A stretch of DNA of 58,360 nt from an uncultured Cetobacterium sp. (GCA_934085975.1 CAKOHT010000009.1:1-58360), one strand, 5' to 3'. Positions 38,276-49,026 are shown, numbered from the stretch's first letter. Numbers and translations: made by a program. The notes: generated by a model from the sequence alone, not told the origin.

Positions 38276-40615
38276 ATGAGAATAAGAAAAGATTCCTTAT
38301 TAATAAAGATAATTTTTTATAATGATATAGCAATATTTTTAACATCAATTTTAATTGCTATAGTTGTAATCTTAACCTCTTTTCAAGATATGGAACAAAG
38401 AATTGAGGATACAACAAAGAATAAGATGAATCTTCTTATGGGAAACTATAAATCTTATTTTGGAGAGATTAGAAATGATGTCTATAAAGAGATTGGAAAG
38501 TATAGAATCAATGAAGGGAATCAAGAGGTAGCAGAAAAGATAAAAGACAACTTGTTAAAGGAAGATTTTAGAAATTACTACAACTCTGTAGTAACAATTA
38601 TATCATCCGAAGGAGAATTATTAGGAGAATATGGACACAAAGGAAATTTAGGGACATTGAACAAAGATAATATCCATATTTTACTAGAAACTTCTAGTAA
38701 AAAAGAGTTTGAAGAGATGGGATTTTATTTAGCACAAGTGGATAATAAAATATATGGACGGGTTGTTATTCCTTATGGAAATGAAATAACAACCTATTAC
38801 TTGGTAGTTTCGATTCCCATAAATAGGGATTTCTTAACCTCTTTGACAGACGGATTAGAATTAAGTTCAAAAGATAGGGTGTACTTTGTGACTAATAGTC
38901 GTGATGAAGATGAGCTTCAGGCTAAATTTTTCTTTTCAAGTAGAACCTATAAAGAAATTTCAGAAAAAGACTATAAGAATTATTATTTGAATAAAAAAAT
39001 TAATGGTTTATCATATTATGTTGGAATTTATAATTTAATAGGTTATAATGATAGTTATTTAGGAAGTTTTGTACTCTCTTTATCAAAAGAAAGTTTAACT
39101 GAAGAGAAATTGATGACATCTATATACATTGGAATTTTAGTTCTTTTGATAATGATTATAAGTTCAACTATTTCAAGTAAAGTGTTTAGAAAGTTACTTA
39201 TGCCTCTCACTCAGATTGCGGATTTAGCTGATCAAATTTCAAAAGGTGAAAAAGTTGAAGATATCAAAGTGATTGGACAGGGAGAGATTAGGACACTATC
39301 CATCTCTTTTAAAGAGATGATTGAAAAACTGAATATTGCTCAAGAGGATTTGACTATACAAAATAAAGAGTTAGTCAGAAATATAGAAAGAATCGAAGCG
39401 ATAGACAAACTCTTAATGGGAATGAATATAGAGCAAGATACATTTAAAACTATAAAAAAGTTAGTTTCAGGATTTACTTCAGAGGTTGGACTTGGATATA
39501 GTAGGGCAATGTATTTCAGATACAGCAGGGAGAATGACTACTTGATAGGAGAAGAAGTCACTATAAATCGTAGTTTGAAAGAGGAGAGTAAAAAAGGATT
39601 CAAGTTTCAATTGAAAAACTTAAAAGAGTTGGTTTTATTTGCAAAAGTTCCTGTGAATAATGACAATCTGTTGGCAAAATCTTTTAAAGAGCAAAAAATA
39701 ATCTATAAAAATGATGTCGGATATAAATATGATTTAGGAAATGACGTTTTAAAAGCTATTGGATTAAAAAATTTCTTTATTTTTCCAATTCATGGAGCAG
39801 GGAAGTTTTCCGGTGTGGTTGTGGTGGATAACTATGCGAAAGATATTAGAATAAATCAAGAGGAGTTAGAGCTACTAAATTTACTTTCAATGAATTTTTC
39901 AATAGGAATAAACAATAAAGAAACGATTTTGGATACCTTGGAAAGTGAAAGAGTTCTCACAATAGAGAAGCTAGCTACGAGATTTTTAAAATTGAGAGGA
40001 GAGGTTGTTGAAAAACTATTACAGTGTGTTGATTCAGAAAATTCAGGTGAAAAAATAATAGAGGAATTGACGACTATAAAGCCATATTTAGCTAGAATCA
40101 AAGAGGATAATGAATCGCTAAAAATCTATTCTAAGGAGCTAGAGGATAAATATGAGCGAGTTAGTTTAGATAAGATAATAAATGAAACAATAGCAAATTA
40201 TAGTCAAAAATTTAAAAGTGAAAATATTTCGATTTCATTTTTTAATGCTACGACTGGAAGTGTTCTAGGAAGCAGAAGAAAGCTAGAAAAAGTGGTAAAG
40301 GAGCTGATAGATAATGCTTGTAATGCACTTTTGGATAAGCGAAGTAATAGAAGAATAGATATAATTCTTTCTAAAAGAAAAATCAATGAAAAGATTGAGT
40401 TGAAAATTATTGATAATGGTATTGGAATGTCTCCTAAACAATTGGCAGATATCTATGAACCATTTATAAGTTATTCCCCTCAAACGTTAGGTTTAGGATT
40501 GTTTTTTGTACATAAGATAATAAAAGATCATGGAGGAGTAATAAAGCATTTCTCAGAAGAGGGGAAGAGTACTGAAGTAAAAATAACTTTAAATGCATAT
40601 AAGGAGGAAGTCTAA
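38276..40615 (+). CDS. Membrane histidine-kinase homologue lacking the H-box histidine
   Basis: This 779-residue protein has an N-terminal transmembrane helix (about 10-35), an extracytoplasmic sensor region, a second helix ([15 protein letters not shown], near 280-300), a HAMP-like segment, a GAF-like domain (about 380-550), and a C-terminal HATPase_c with N-box N680 ([10 protein letters not shown]), DNGIGM (D713) and GLGLF. Where kinases have EKLATxGEMAAxxAHEIRNPL, this protein reads [19 protein letters not shown], with G575 in place of the phospho-acceptor His, and I find no His in the rest of that helix pair. There is no response regulator beside it. It lies between tex and ileS, 3 bp after tex and overlapping ileS by 1 bp. 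Possible roles are an ATP-dependent regulator or a non-phosphorylating partner. Confidence 0.85.
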   Translation: MRIRKDSLLIKIIFYNDIAIFLTSILIAIVVILTSFQDMEQRIEDTTKNKMNLLMGNYKSYFGEIRNDVYKEIGKYRINEGNQEVAEKIKDNLLKEDFRNYYNSVVTIISSEGELLGEYGHKGNLGTLNKDNIHILLETSSKKEFEEMGFYLAQVDNKIYGRVVIPYGNEITTYYLVVSIPINRDFLTSLTDGLELSSKDRVYFVTNSRDEDELQAKFFFSSRTYKEISEKDYKNYYLNKKINGLSYYVGIYNLIGYNDSYLGSFVLSLSKESLTEEKLMTSIYIGILVLLIMIISSTISSKVFRKLLMPLTQIADLADQISKGEKVEDIKVIGQGEIRTLSISFKEMIEKLNIAQEDLTIQNKELVRNIERIEAIDKLLMGMNIEQDTFKTIKKLVSGFTSEVGLGYSRAMYFRYSRENDYLIGEEVTINRSLKEESKKGFKFQLKNLKELVLFAKVPVNNDNLLAKSFKEQKIIYKNDVGYKYDLGNDVLKAIGLKNFFIFPIHGAGKFSGVVVVDNYAKDIRINQEELELLNLLSMNFSIGINNKETILDTLESERVLTIEKLATRFLKLRGEVVEKLLQCVDSENSGEKIIEELTTIKPYLARIKEDNESLKIYSKELEDKYERVSLDKIINETIANYSQKFKSENISISFFNATTGSVLGSRRKLEKVVKELIDNACNALLDKRSNRRIDIILSKRKINEKIELKIIDNGIGMSPKQLADIYEPFISYSPQTLGLGLFFVHKIIKDHGGVIKHFSEEGKSTEVKITLNAYKEEV

Positions 40616-43410
40616 TGGAAGAAAAAGATTACGGGAAAACGTTGAACCTTCCGAAAACAAGTTTCCAAATGAGGGCAAACTTACCAACGAAGGAACCAAA
40701 TATTTTAAAAAAGTGGGAAGATGAAAAAATCTATGAAAAGGGATTAAAAAAGGGAAGTAAAACATTTATACTTCATGATGGACCTCCATACGCGAATGGT
40801 GGAATTCATATAGGTCATGCTTTAAATAAAATATTAAAGGATATAATTTTAAAGTATAAAAGATTATCTGGATATACAGTGCCGTATGTTCCGGGATGGG
40901 ATACTCACGGTTTACCAATAGAGTTGAAGGTAAGTGAGGAGTTAGGTGCAAAGATGAAGGAGATGTCTCCTCTTGAGATTAGAGAGAAATGTACGGAGTA
41001 TGCTAAAAAATGGGTAGAAGTACAAAAAGAGGGATTTCAAAGATTAGGAATTTTAGGGGAATGGGACAATCCATATTTAACTTTAAATCCTGAATACGAA
41101 GCAAAGCAACTAGAAGTATTTGGTGAGCTTTATGAGAATGGATATATTTTTAAAGGTTTAAAACCAATTTACTGGTCACCAGTAACAGAAACGGCTTTAG
41201 CAGAAGCTGAAATTGAGTATAAAAATCATACTTCGCCATCTATTTATGTAAAAATGGAAGCAAATAAAGAGATTATGGATAAGTTGGGAATGACTGAGCC
41301 TCTATATCTAGTTATTTGGACAACAACTCCATGGACTTTGCCTGCAAATACAGGAATTGCTTTAAATGGTGAATTTGAGTACGGAATATATAAAACAGAA
41401 AAAGGTAATCTTATTTTAGCAAAAGTTTTAGCAGATAAGGCATTTAGCGACATGGGAATAAAAGAGATGGAGCTAGTAAAAGAGTTTGTTGGAGCTGATT
41501 TAGAGAATTTAACATACAAACATCCATTCTTAGATAGAACAGGAAAAGTAGTTTTAGGAACACACGTAACTGCTGAAGCAGGAACAGGAGTTGTACATAC
41601 TGCACCTGGACACGGTCAAGATGACTATGTAGTAGGAGTTAGATATGGATTACCAATCATTTCTCCAATTAACAATAAAGGAGTATTGACAGAGGAAGCT
41701 GGACAATTTGCCGGATTATTTTATAAAAAAGCAAATAAAGTTATAACGGAGCATTTAACAGATACTGGACATCTGCTGAGTTATAAGGAGTTTGAGCATT
41801 CCTATCCACACGATTGGAGATCAAAGACTCCAGTAATTTTTAGAGCAACTGAGCAGTGGTTTATAAGATGTGAAGGGTCGGATTTAAGAGAAAAAGCTCT
41901 AAAAGTTTTAGATGATGTTAAATTTGTTCCAGAGTGGGGAAGAAATAGAATAGGTTCTATGTTGGAGACAAGACCTGACTGGTGTATTTCAAGACAAAGA
42001 ACATGGGGAGTACCAATTCCTGTATTCTATAATGAAGCAACGGGAAAGGAGATATTTGAAAGAGAGATTTTAGATAGGGTTATAGAGATTGTTAAAAAAG
42101 AAGGGTCGGCGGCTTGGGTAAAATACTCAGCTGAGGAATTGATCGGGGAAGAGTTGTTAGTTAAATACAATCTAAAAGGACTAGAGTTAAGAAAAGAAAC
42201 AAATATAATGGATGTTTGGTTTGACTCAGGAGTATCTCATAGGGCTGTTTTAGAAACTAGAGAAGAGCTTCATAGACCAGCGGATTTATATTTAGAAGGG
42301 TCAGATCAACATAGAGGATGGTTCCAAACATCATTGCTAACGTCTGTTGGTTCAACAGGGGATGCACCATTTAAAATGTTATTAACTCACGGATTTGTAA
42401 ATGATGGTGATGGTAAAAAGATGTCAAAATCTGTAGGAAACGTTGTTGCACCTCAAGATATAATCAAAGTTTACGGAGCCGATATATTAAGATTATGGTG
42501 TGCATCAGTAGATTACAGAGAGGATGTAAAAATATCTGATAATATTTTAAAGCAGATGGCAGAAGCTTACAGAAGAGTAAGAAATACAGCTAGATATATA
42601 TTAGGAAATTCAGCGGACTTCAATCCATTAACAGATGCAGTAGCTTATGAGGATTTGATGGAAATTGATAAGTGGGCACTGAATAAACTGGAAAGATTAA
42701 AAAGAGTGGTAACAGAATCATATGAAAAATATGAATTTTATAACTTGTTCCAAGAGATTCACTATTTCTCAGGAATTGATATGTCAGCATTCTATCTAGA
42801 TATAATAAAAGATAGATTATATGCGGAAAAAGCTGATTCTAAAGAAAGAAGAGCCGCACAGACAGTGATGTCAGAAATTTTAGTCACTTTAACTAAAATG
42901 GTTGCACCTATCCTATCTTTCACGGCTGAAGAGATTTGGGAAACTTTACCAGAAACTTTAAAAGATTCAGAATCAGTGTTACTAACTGATTGGTATGTAA
43001 ATAATGATCAATATTTAAGTGATGAGCTAGATGTAAAGTGGGAAGAGATTATAAAATTGAGAAAAGATGTTAATAAAACATTGGAGTTAGCAAGACAAGG
43101 TGAAAATAAGATAATTGGAAACTCTTTAGATGCTAAGGTTACTTTGAGTACTGACAATGTAGAGTTAGCAGAATTCTTAGTGGCCAATAAGAAGATTTTA
43201 GAAGAGGTATTTATTGTTTCTCAGTTGTTAATCGCTGATAAGAGAGAGGGAGAATTTGTAAAAGGCGAGGAACAAGAAGATCTATTTGTAAAAGTTGAGC
43301 ATGCGGATGGAGAAAAGTGTGAAAGATGTTGGAAATACTCGACAGAGTTAGGAACTAATCCGGAGCATCCAACGGTATGTCCAAGATGTACGTCAGCACT
43401 AGTTGATTAA
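40615..43410 (+). CDS. ileS: Isoleucyl-tRNA synthetase
   Basis: This class I synthetase has 931 residues, the normal bacterial size. The HIGH motif is in [11 protein letters not shown], editing-domain motifs include [11 protein letters not shown] and [12 protein letters not shown], and KMSKS is in [14 protein letters not shown]-terminal zinc-binding segment has CERCW and CPRC. This Cys-bearing C-terminus is the bacterial form targeted by mupirocin. The start overlaps the kinase-homologue stop as TAATG, with AAGGAGG upstream. It is the third gene of the tex operon. Confidence 0.97.
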   Translation: MEEKDYGKTLNLPKTSFQMRANLPTKEPNILKKWEDEKIYEKGLKKGSKTFILHDGPPYANGGIHIGHALNKILKDIILKYKRLSGYTVPYVPGWDTHGLPIELKVSEELGAKMKEMSPLEIREKCTEYAKKWVEVQKEGFQRLGILGEWDNPYLTLNPEYEAKQLEVFGELYENGYIFKGLKPIYWSPVTETALAEAEIEYKNHTSPSIYVKMEANKEIMDKLGMTEPLYLVIWTTTPWTLPANTGIALNGEFEYGIYKTEKGNLILAKVLADKAFSDMGIKEMELVKEFVGADLENLTYKHPFLDRTGKVVLGTHVTAEAGTGVVHTAPGHGQDDYVVGVRYGLPIISPINNKGVLTEEAGQFAGLFYKKANKVITEHLTDTGHLLSYKEFEHSYPHDWRSKTPVIFRATEQWFIRCEGSDLREKALKVLDDVKFVPEWGRNRIGSMLETRPDWCISRQRTWGVPIPVFYNEATGKEIFEREILDRVIEIVKKEGSAAWVKYSAEELIGEELLVKYNLKGLELRKETNIMDVWFDSGVSHRAVLETREELHRPADLYLEGSDQHRGWFQTSLLTSVGSTGDAPFKMLLTHGFVNDGDGKKMSKSVGNVVAPQDIIKVYGADILRLWCASVDYREDVKISDNILKQMAEAYRRVRNTARYILGNSADFNPLTDAVAYEDLMEIDKWALNKLERLKRVVTESYEKYEFYNLFQEIHYFSGIDMSAFYLDIIKDRLYAEKADSKERRAAQTVMSEILVTLTKMVAPILSFTAEEIWETLPETLKDSESVLLTDWYVNNDQYLSDELDVKWEEIIKLRKDVNKTLELARQGENKIIGNSLDAKVTLSTDNVELAEFLVANKKILEEVFIVSQLLIADKREGEFVKGEEQEDLFVKVEHADGEKCERCWKYSTELGTNPEHPTVCPRCTSALVD

Positions 43411-43429
43411 TTATTCAAAGAGGTGAGCT

Positions 43430-43888
43430 GTGTTATATATAGGGATAATACTTTTATTAGTATTTTTAGATCAAATATCCAAGTATGAAATAGATACTTG
43501 GTTAGCAGAAGGAGAAACTTTCCCAATTTTGGGAGAGTTTTTCCATTTAACTTACGTAAAAAATAGAGGGATAGCTTTCGGGATGTTCCAAGGAAAGTTA
43601 GATTTAATATCTATTTTAACAATTGTAGTGATATTTGGTTTAGGTTTTTATTTTTTTAAAAATAGAAAAAAATTTTCAGTTGTTGAAAAGTTGGGGTACT
43701 CATTTATTTTAGGAGGAGCAATCGGAAATATAATTGATAGAATCTCTAGAGGATTTGTTATCGATATGATTGACTTTAGAGGCATATGGGTATTTGTCTT
43801 TAATTTAGCTGATGTTTGGATAAATGTAGGAGTTATTCTAATAATAGTGGATAGCTTATTAGATAGTAAAAGGAAAAAGAAAGATTAG
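43430..43888 (+). CDS. lspA: Lipoprotein signal peptidase II
   Basis: LspA removes prolipoprotein signal peptides in the inner membrane. It has 152 residues and four transmembrane helices. Conserved blocks are [43 protein letters not shown] (catalytic Asp) and [11 protein letters not shown] (second catalytic Asp). The start is GTG 43430 with AGAGGTGA six bases upstream. ileS-lspA pairing is common in bacteria. glyQ starts 11 bp later. Confidence 0.96.
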   Translation: MLYIGIILLLVFLDQISKYEIDTWLAEGETFPILGEFFHLTYVKNRGIAFGMFQGKLDLISILTIVVIFGLGFYFFKNRKKFSVVEKLGYSFILGGAIGNIIDRISRGFVIDMIDFRGIWVFVFNLADVWINVGVILIIVDSLLDSKRKKKD

Positions 43889-43899
43889 GAGGAAGTGAA

Positions 43900-44772
43900 A
43901 TGACATTTCAAGAGATGATATTTGCTCTTCAGCAATACTGGAGTTCAAAAGGTTGTATCATTGGAAATCCATATGATATAGAAACAGGAGCTGGAACATT
44001 TAATCCGAATACGTTTTTGATGTCTTTAGGACCGGAGCCATGGAATGTGGCATATGTTGAACCATCAAGAAGACCAAAGGATGGTAGATATGGAGAAAAT
44101 CCAAATAGAGTTTATCAACATCATCAATTTCAAGTTATAATGAAACCGTCGCCAGATAATATTCAGGAACTTTATTTAGAGTCATTAAAAGTTTTAGGAA
44201 TAGATCCTTTAAAGCATGATATCCGTTTTGTTGAGGATGATTGGGAGTCACCAACGTTGGGAGCATGGGGACTAGGATGGGAAGTATGGCTAGATGGAAT
44301 GGAAGTGACTCAGTTTACATATTTCCAACAAGTTGGAGGATTAGAATTAGAAGTTGTTCCTGTTGAAATAACATACGGATTAGAAAGATTAGCATTGTAT
44401 ATTCAAAATAAAGAAAATGTATACGATTTGGAGTGGGCACCGGGAATTAAATATGGAGATATGAGATATCAATATGAATATGAAAATTCAAAATATTCAT
44501 TTGAAGTAGCGGATTTAGAAAGTCACTTTAGATGGTTTGATGACTACGAAAAAGAGGCGGATAGAGCACTAAACGAAAATTTAGTAATGCCAGCGTATGA
44601 CTATGTTTTAAAATGTTCTCACACATTCAATGTTCTAGACTCGAGAGGAGCAATCTCTACAACTGAGAGAATGGCCTATATTTTAAGAGTTAGAAACCTA
44701 GCGAAAAGATGTGCAGAGGTATTTGTGCAAAATAGAAAAGAACTAGGATACCCTTTACTGAAAAAAAAGTAA
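43900..44772 (+). CDS. glyQ: Glycyl-tRNA synthetase alpha subunit
   Basis: This is the catalytic class II subunit of the alpha2-beta2 bacterial GlyRS, with 290 residues. It begins [18 protein letters not shown], and it carries the motif-2 region [17 protein letters not shown] and [22 protein letters not shown] precedes the ATG. It needs the beta subunit encoded next. The tetrameric form is one of two unrelated bacterial GlyRS types. Confidence 0.97.
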   Translation: MTFQEMIFALQQYWSSKGCIIGNPYDIETGAGTFNPNTFLMSLGPEPWNVAYVEPSRRPKDGRYGENPNRVYQHHQFQVIMKPSPDNIQELYLESLKVLGIDPLKHDIRFVEDDWESPTLGAWGLGWEVWLDGMEVTQFTYFQQVGGLELEVVPVEITYGLERLALYIQNKENVYDLEWAPGIKYGDMRYQYEYENSKYSFEVADLESHFRWFDDYEKEADRALNENLVMPAYDYVLKCSHTFNVLDSRGAISTTERMAYILRVRNLAKRCAEVFVQNRKELGYPLLKKK

Positions 44773-44797
44773 AAGGAAAAAAGAGGAGGAATAGAAA

Positions 44798-46873
44798 GTG
44801 AGATTACTTTTTGAAATAGGAATGGAAGAGTTACCTGCAAGATTCCTTGTTCAAACTCTAAAAGAGATGAAAGAGAATTTAGAAGGTAAATTAAAGGAAA
44901 AGAGAATAAAGTATGATGAAATAAAAACTTTTGGAACACCGAGAAGACTTGTTGTCTTAGTAGAAGGATTAGCAGAAGCACAGGAGAGTTTAGACATATT
45001 AAACATGGGTCCTGCAAAACAAGTAGCCTTTGGAGAGAATGGAGAGATTTCAAGAGCTGGATTAGGTTTTGCTAAATCTCAAGGAGTGGAAGCAACAGAC
45101 TTAGAAATTATAGAAACTCCTAAAGGTGAGTATATTGCGGTTAGAAAATTTTTAGAAGGAAAATGTACAAAAACACTTCTTTCAGACCTTTTAAAAGAAT
45201 TAGTGTTGGAGATTAATTTTCCTAAATCAATGAAATGGGGGGTAAAGAAATTAAAATTTGCCAGACCAATTCAGTGGTTTTTGGCTCTAGTAGATGAAGA
45301 GATAGTAAGTTTTGAAATTGAGGGAATAAAGAGTGGAAGAATGTCTAGAGGACATAGATTCTTTGGAAGTAGTTTTGAAGTGTCAACTATTGATGAATAT
45401 TTTGAAAAAATAAAAGAAAATAATGTAATTATAGATATTGAAGAGAGAAAAAACTTAATAAAAAAACTTATAAAAGAAAAATGTGAGAATTCTAACGAAA
45501 AAGTTTTAATAGATGAGGAATTGTTAAAAGAAGTTGCAAATTTGGTTGAATATCCATATCCAATAGTAGGGACATTTAACTCCGATTTTTTAGAGGTACC
45601 TCAAGATGTCTTAATAATTTCTATGCAAGTACATCAGAGATATTTTCCAATTTTAGATTTAGAAGGAAAATTATTGCCTAAATTTGTTGTTATTAGAAAT
45701 GGTATCGAAGATTCTGAACAAGTTAGAAAAGGAAATGAAAAAGTATTATCGGCTAGACTTGCTGATGCAAGATTTTTCTATCATGAAGATTTAAAGAAAC
45801 CTTTAATTGAAAATGTTGAAAAATTGAAACAAGTTGTATTTCAAAAGGATTTAGGAACTATATATGATAAGGTTGAAAGATCTCAGAAGATAGCGAAATA
45901 TTTAATAGAAGCTACTGGAATGGAAACAAGAAAGGATACAATAGAGAGAACAATTTTATTAGCAAAAGCGGATTTGGTTTCTAATATGATTGGAGAGAAA
46001 GAGTTTACAAAACTTCAAGGATTTATGGGAGCAGATTATGCACTAAAATCAGGAGAATCTGAATTAGTGGCTAAAGGGATTGAAGAACATTATTATCCAA
46101 GATATCAAGGAGACCTTTTGGCAAAGGGTGTAGAGGGAATTATAGCGGGAATATCGGACAGAGTGGATACTCTATGTGGATGTTTTGGCGTAGGGATAGT
46201 TCCAAGTGGTTCTAAGGATCCATTTGCTTTAAGAAGAGCAGCTTTGGGAATTGTGAATATAGTTTTAGATTCAAATTTAAATATATCTTTAAAAGCTTTA
46301 GTGGAAAGAGCACTAGATACACTGGCAGCAGCGGAAGTATTAAAAAGAGATAAAGCTGAAGTTTTAAACGAAGTGATGGAATTTTTTAAACAAAGAGCTT
46401 TAAATGTATTCACAGAGATGGGGTATTCAAAAGATATTGTATCTGCAGTTGTAGATAAGAGTTTTGATAACTTAGTGGATACTTTACTGAGAATAAAAGC
46501 TGTTGATGAATTTACAAAGATGGATAGTTTCAATAACTTGGTTTCGTTGATGAAAAGAGTTGGAAATATATCTAAAGGGTTTGAAGGAGTTATAGTTGAT
46601 TCTAATCTTTTAAAAGAAGATGTAGAAAAAGAGTTGTTTAATAAATCGCAAGTAGTTGCAAGAGATGCAAAAGAGATGCTAGTAGCAAAAAATTACATTG
46701 GATATTTGAATGTACTGTTATCAACAGAAGATATTATCAATAAATACTTTGAATCTATAATGGTAATGGATAAAGATGAAGCTATAAAAAATAATAGATT
46801 ATCTCAACTTAACTATATAGCTACAATCTTTAATAAAATGGTCAATTTAACATTGATTGAAGAGAAAAAATAA
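44798..46873 (+). CDS. glyS: Glycyl-tRNA synthetase beta subunit
   Basis: The beta subunit binds tRNA-Gly and has 691 residues, normal. It starts MRLLFEIGMEELPARFL, and it carries KSMKWGVKKLKFARPIQW and SARLADARFFYHED, followed by an HD-like region, then GSKDPFALRRAALGIV and a C-terminal anticodon-binding domain. The start is GTG 44798, with AGAGGAGGA about 6 bp upstream, and no nearer ATG fits. It is the last gene before the metK riboswitch promoter. Confidence 0.97.
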   Translation: MRLLFEIGMEELPARFLVQTLKEMKENLEGKLKEKRIKYDEIKTFGTPRRLVVLVEGLAEAQESLDILNMGPAKQVAFGENGEISRAGLGFAKSQGVEATDLEIIETPKGEYIAVRKFLEGKCTKTLLSDLLKELVLEINFPKSMKWGVKKLKFARPIQWFLALVDEEIVSFEIEGIKSGRMSRGHRFFGSSFEVSTIDEYFEKIKENNVIIDIEERKNLIKKLIKEKCENSNEKVLIDEELLKEVANLVEYPYPIVGTFNSDFLEVPQDVLIISMQVHQRYFPILDLEGKLLPKFVVIRNGIEDSEQVRKGNEKVLSARLADARFFYHEDLKKPLIENVEKLKQVVFQKDLGTIYDKVERSQKIAKYLIEATGMETRKDTIERTILLAKADLVSNMIGEKEFTKLQGFMGADYALKSGESELVAKGIEEHYYPRYQGDLLAKGVEGIIAGISDRVDTLCGCFGVGIVPSGSKDPFALRRAALGIVNIVLDSNLNISLKALVERALDTLAAAEVLKRDKAEVLNEVMEFFKQRALNVFTEMGYSKDIVSAVVDKSFDNLVDTLLRIKAVDEFTKMDSFNNLVSLMKRVGNISKGFEGVIVDSNLLKEDVEKELFNKSQVVARDAKEMLVAKNYIGYLNVLLSTEDIINKYFESIMVMDKDEAIKNNRLSQLNYIATIFNKMVNLTLIEEKK

Positions 46874-46879
46874 AAAATA

Positions 46880-46908
46880 TTGACTAAATAATACAAATAA
46901 TATATAAT
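46880..46908 (+). promoter_or_regulatory. metK promoter
   Basis: TTGACT (46880-46885), 17 bp and perfect TATAAT (46903-46908). The predicted start near 46915 lies just upstream of the aptamer. Confidence 0.8.
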
Positions 46909-46928
46909 TTACTCATAAAAAAACAAAA

Positions 46929-47063
46929 TCATCAAGAGAGACTGAGGGACTGGCCCTATGATGTTTCAGCAACCTACCTTAGAGGTGTGGTGCTAATTCC
47001 AGAAAGATGACTTATAAGAGCGTAGAGCCTTTTATCTTTCTGGAGAGATAAAAGGCTTTTTTT
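46929..47063 (+). promoter_or_regulatory. SAM-I (S-box) riboswitch controlling metK
   Basis: The aptamer (about 46929-47010) has the S-box signatures AAGAGAGACTGAGGGACTGG, CCCTATGATGTTTCAGCAAC and GGTGCTAATTCCAG, and a P1 stem TCATC (46929-46933) with GATGA (47006-47010). The expression platform is a 12-bp terminator (47026-47037 with 47046-47057) followed by seven T. SAM binding should favour the terminator and shut off metK. Confidence 0.95.
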
Positions 47064-47094
47064 ATCTTTATTGATTAATATTAAGGAGGAAATA

Positions 47095-48252
47095 ATGAAA
47101 AAAAAATTAACTTACTTTACTTCGGAGTGTGTGTCACCAGGACATCCAGATAAAATAGCAGATCAAATATCGGATGCAGTATTGGATGCATGTATCAAAA
47201 ATGATCCAGCGGCGAGAGTAGCTTGTGAGGTTTTCTGTACAACGGGACAGGTTGTTGTAGGAGGAGAGATTACAACAACAACTTATATAGATATACAGGA
47301 TATAGTTAGAAATAAAATAGATGAAATAGGGTATAAGCAGGGAATGGGATTTGATTCAGACTGTGGAGTATTGAATGCAATCCATTCTCAGTCTCCTGAT
47401 ATAGCAATGGGAGTAGATGTAGGAGGAGCAGGAGATCAAGGAATAATGTTTGGTGGAGCTGTAAAAGAAACTCCAGAATTGATGCCATTAGCATTAGTTT
47501 TAGCAAGAGAGATAATTGTAAAGTTAACAAAGTTGACAAGAGCAAGAGAGCTATCTTGGGCAAGACCGGATGCAAAATCACAAGTGACATTAGCTTATGA
47601 TGAGAATGGACAAGTTGTAGGAGTTGATACTGTTGTAGTTTCGGTTCAACACAATTCAGATGTAACGCAAGAACAAATTCACAAAGATGTAAAAGAGTTA
47701 GTAATAAAGCCAGTTTTAGAAGCTTATAATTTGAATGCAGAAGAGGTAAAAAATTATCATATAAATCCAACTGGAAGATTTGTTATAGGGGGACCACATG
47801 GGGATACGGGTTTAACTGGAAGAAAAATAATTGTGGATACTTATGGAGGATTTTTTAGACATGGTGGAGGAGCGTTTTCTGGAAAAGATCCATCAAAAGT
47901 TGATAGATCAGCTGCATATGCAGCTAGGTGGGTAGCAAAAAATATTGTCGCAGCAGGGTTAGCTGATAAGTGTGAAGTTCAATTGTCATATGCGATTGGA
48001 GTAGTTGAGCCAACATCTATAAAAGTTGAAACTTTTGGAACAGGAAAGGTGGATGAAATTAAATTGGCTGAAGCTGTTCAAAATGTATTTGATTTAACAC
48101 CAAGAGGAATTGAGAGAGATTTAGAGTTGAGAAGTGGAAATTTCAACTACCAAGATTTGGCTGCTTTTGGACATATTGGAAGAACGGATTTAGATTTACC
48201 TTGGGAGAGAGTGAATAAGGCGGAAGCTTTAAAAAAATATTTAAACAAATAA
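47095..48252 (+). CDS. metK: S-adenosylmethionine synthetase
   Basis: MetK makes SAM from methionine and ATP. It has 385 residues, normal. Visible motifs are [47 protein letters not shown] and the P-loop-like [22 protein letters not shown] 47095 after AAGGAGG is preferred over in-frame ATG 47071, which lies close to the terminator hairpin. It is controlled in cis by a SAM-I riboswitch, giving feedback by its own product. It is a single-gene unit with a terminator. Confidence 0.97.
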   Translation: MKKKLTYFTSECVSPGHPDKIADQISDAVLDACIKNDPAARVACEVFCTTGQVVVGGEITTTTYIDIQDIVRNKIDEIGYKQGMGFDSDCGVLNAIHSQSPDIAMGVDVGGAGDQGIMFGGAVKETPELMPLALVLAREIIVKLTKLTRARELSWARPDAKSQVTLAYDENGQVVGVDTVVVSVQHNSDVTQEQIHKDVKELVIKPVLEAYNLNAEEVKNYHINPTGRFVIGGPHGDTGLTGRKIIVDTYGGFFRHGGGAFSGKDPSKVDRSAAYAARWVAKNIVAAGLADKCEVQLSYAIGVVEPTSIKVETFGTGKVDEIKLAEAVQNVFDLTPRGIERDLELRSGNFNYQDLAAFGHIGRTDLDLPWERVNKAEALKKYLNK

Positions 48253-48261
48253 TACTATACA

Positions 48262-48292
48262 AAAAATGGGAAGATTCTACTTCCCTTTTTTT
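48262..48292 (+). terminator. Terminator after metK
   Basis: GGGAAG (48268-48273) pairs with CTTCCC (48280-48285), loop ATTCTA, flanked by A's and a seven-T run. Confidence 0.85.
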
Positions 48293-48335
48293 GATTTTAA
48301 TGTTAAGCTATAAAAAAGATAAGGAGAGGTGAGTT

Positions 48336-48692
48336 ATGAAATATTTATTTGTAAATTATCCTAAATGTTCAACGTGTGTGAAAGCTAGAAAATGGCTAGA
48401 AGAAAATAATGTGGAGTTTAACTCAAGACATATTGTCGAAAACAATCCAATAAAAGATGAGTTGAAGAGTTGGATTGCTCTGAGCGGACAACCGATAAAA
48501 AAATTTTTTAATACAAGCGGTATCCTTTATAGAGAGATGAACTTAAAGGAAAAGGTAGCACAAAATAATGAAGAGGAGCTTCTAGATATTCTTTCGAGTA
48601 ATGGTATGTTAGTAAAAAGACCTCTACTTATAGGTGATGATAAAGTTTTAATTGGATTTAAAGAAAAAGAGTGGGAAGAGATAAAAAAATAA
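48336..48692 (+). CDS. ArsC/Spx family thioredoxin-fold protein
   Basis: This 118-residue protein begins KYLFVNYPKCSTCVKARKWLEE with a CxxC pair (C11, C14). It continues with the ArsC-family blocks IVENNPIKDELKSWI and FFNTSGILYREMNLKEK, followed by NGMLVKRPLLIG with the conserved Arg. This matches the ArsC/Spx/YffB group of small redox-active or transcription-interacting proteins. True arsenate reduction is unproven because no ars genes are nearby, and Spx-like regulation is equally possible. It lies between metK and a tRNA unit. AGGAGAGGTG lies before the ATG. Confidence 0.8.
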   Translation: MKYLFVNYPKCSTCVKARKWLEENNVEFNSRHIVENNPIKDELKSWIALSGQPIKKFFNTSGILYREMNLKEKVAQNNEEELLDILSSNGMLVKRPLLIGDDKVLIGFKEKEWEEIKK

Positions 48693-48700
48693 AATTTCAG

Positions 48701-48729
48701 TTGACAAATAAATAAAAAAATGGTACTAT
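48701..48729 (+). promoter_or_regulatory. Promoter of the tRNA-Glu(damaged)/tRNA-Val unit
   Basis: Perfect TTGACA (48701-48706), 17 bp and TACTAT (48724-48729) preceded by TGG (extended -10). The same TTGACAAATAA and TGGTACTAT pattern precedes the tRNA cluster at 58074. Confidence 0.8.
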
Positions 48730-48763
48730 GATTGTATGGCAATAGCGCAAAATTTGCGGAAGT

Positions 48764-48836
48764 GACCCGTTCGTTCAGTGGTAAGGACAATAGATTTTCA
48801 CTCTATAAACAGGGGTTCGATTCCCACGGGGTACCA
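48764..48836 (+). pseudogene. Degenerate tRNA-Glu (anticodon TTC)
   Basis: This 73-nt copy matches the intact tRNA-Glu at 58286-58360 except for two defects. Base 2 of the acceptor is A (GACCCGT versus GCCCCGT), mismatching G71. Two bases are deleted in the 3' side of the T stem (TTCCCACGGGG versus TTCCCCTACGGGG), leaving only three T-stem pairs. Anticodon loop, D arm and encoded CCA are unchanged. Either it is a pseudogene or the sequence contains an error here. Confidence 0.75.
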
Positions 48837-48839
48837 TTT

Positions 48840-48915
48840 GGAAGCATAGCTCAGTTGGGAGAGCACCTGCCTTACAAGCAGGGGGTCACTGGTTCAAGTC
48901 CAGTTGTTTCCACCA
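48840..48915 (+). tRNA. tRNA-Val (anticodon TAC)
   Basis: Acceptor GGAAGCA pairs with TGTTTCC (one G-T). Anticodon stem CCTGC/GCAGG has loop CTTACAA. The T loop is TTCAAGT, and CCA is encoded. It is 76 nt and lies 3 bp after the damaged tRNA-Glu in the same transcript. Confidence 0.95.
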
Positions 48916-48926
48916 TTTAGATTTTG

Positions 48927-48951
48927 AAAGCACGAGAGTGCTTTTTTTTTA
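48927..48951 (+). terminator. Terminator of the tRNA-Val unit
   Basis: AAAGCAC (48927-48933), loop GAGA, GTGCTTT (48938-48944), then T's. Confidence 0.85.
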
Positions 48952-48958
48952 TTGACTG

Positions 48959-49008
48959 GAAAAATAAAAAAGAGTTAGTTAATATGGGGGGCATATCTAA
49001 CTAACTCT
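48959..49008 (-). terminator. Strong minus-strand terminator downstream of the OmpH-like gene
   Basis: On the minus strand, an 11-bp stem (49008-48998 with 48981-48971) plus an inner 5-bp stem ATATG/CATAT (one bulge) encloses a C-rich loop. TTTTTTATTTTT follows (48970-48959). Confidence 0.85.
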
Positions 49009-49026
49009 AGGTGAAAACAGAAATAT
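48960..49026 (-). ncRNA. Possible small RNA downstream of the OmpH-like gene
   Basis: A minus-strand TTTACA (49061-49056), 17 bp and AATATT (49038-49033) would start an RNA near 49026. It would end at the strong terminator, giving about 67 nt with no ORF. It could instead be a processed end of the 3'UTR. An inverted repeat CAGAAATA (49018-49025) with TATTTCTG (49035-49042) overlaps the proposed start. Confidence 0.3.

Noticed and set aside
48732..48920. 62-codon open frame on + across the tRNA-Glu/tRNA-Val region
   Set aside because: It is translated tRNA sequence. Both tRNA structures explain the DNA and there is no proper ribosome binding site.
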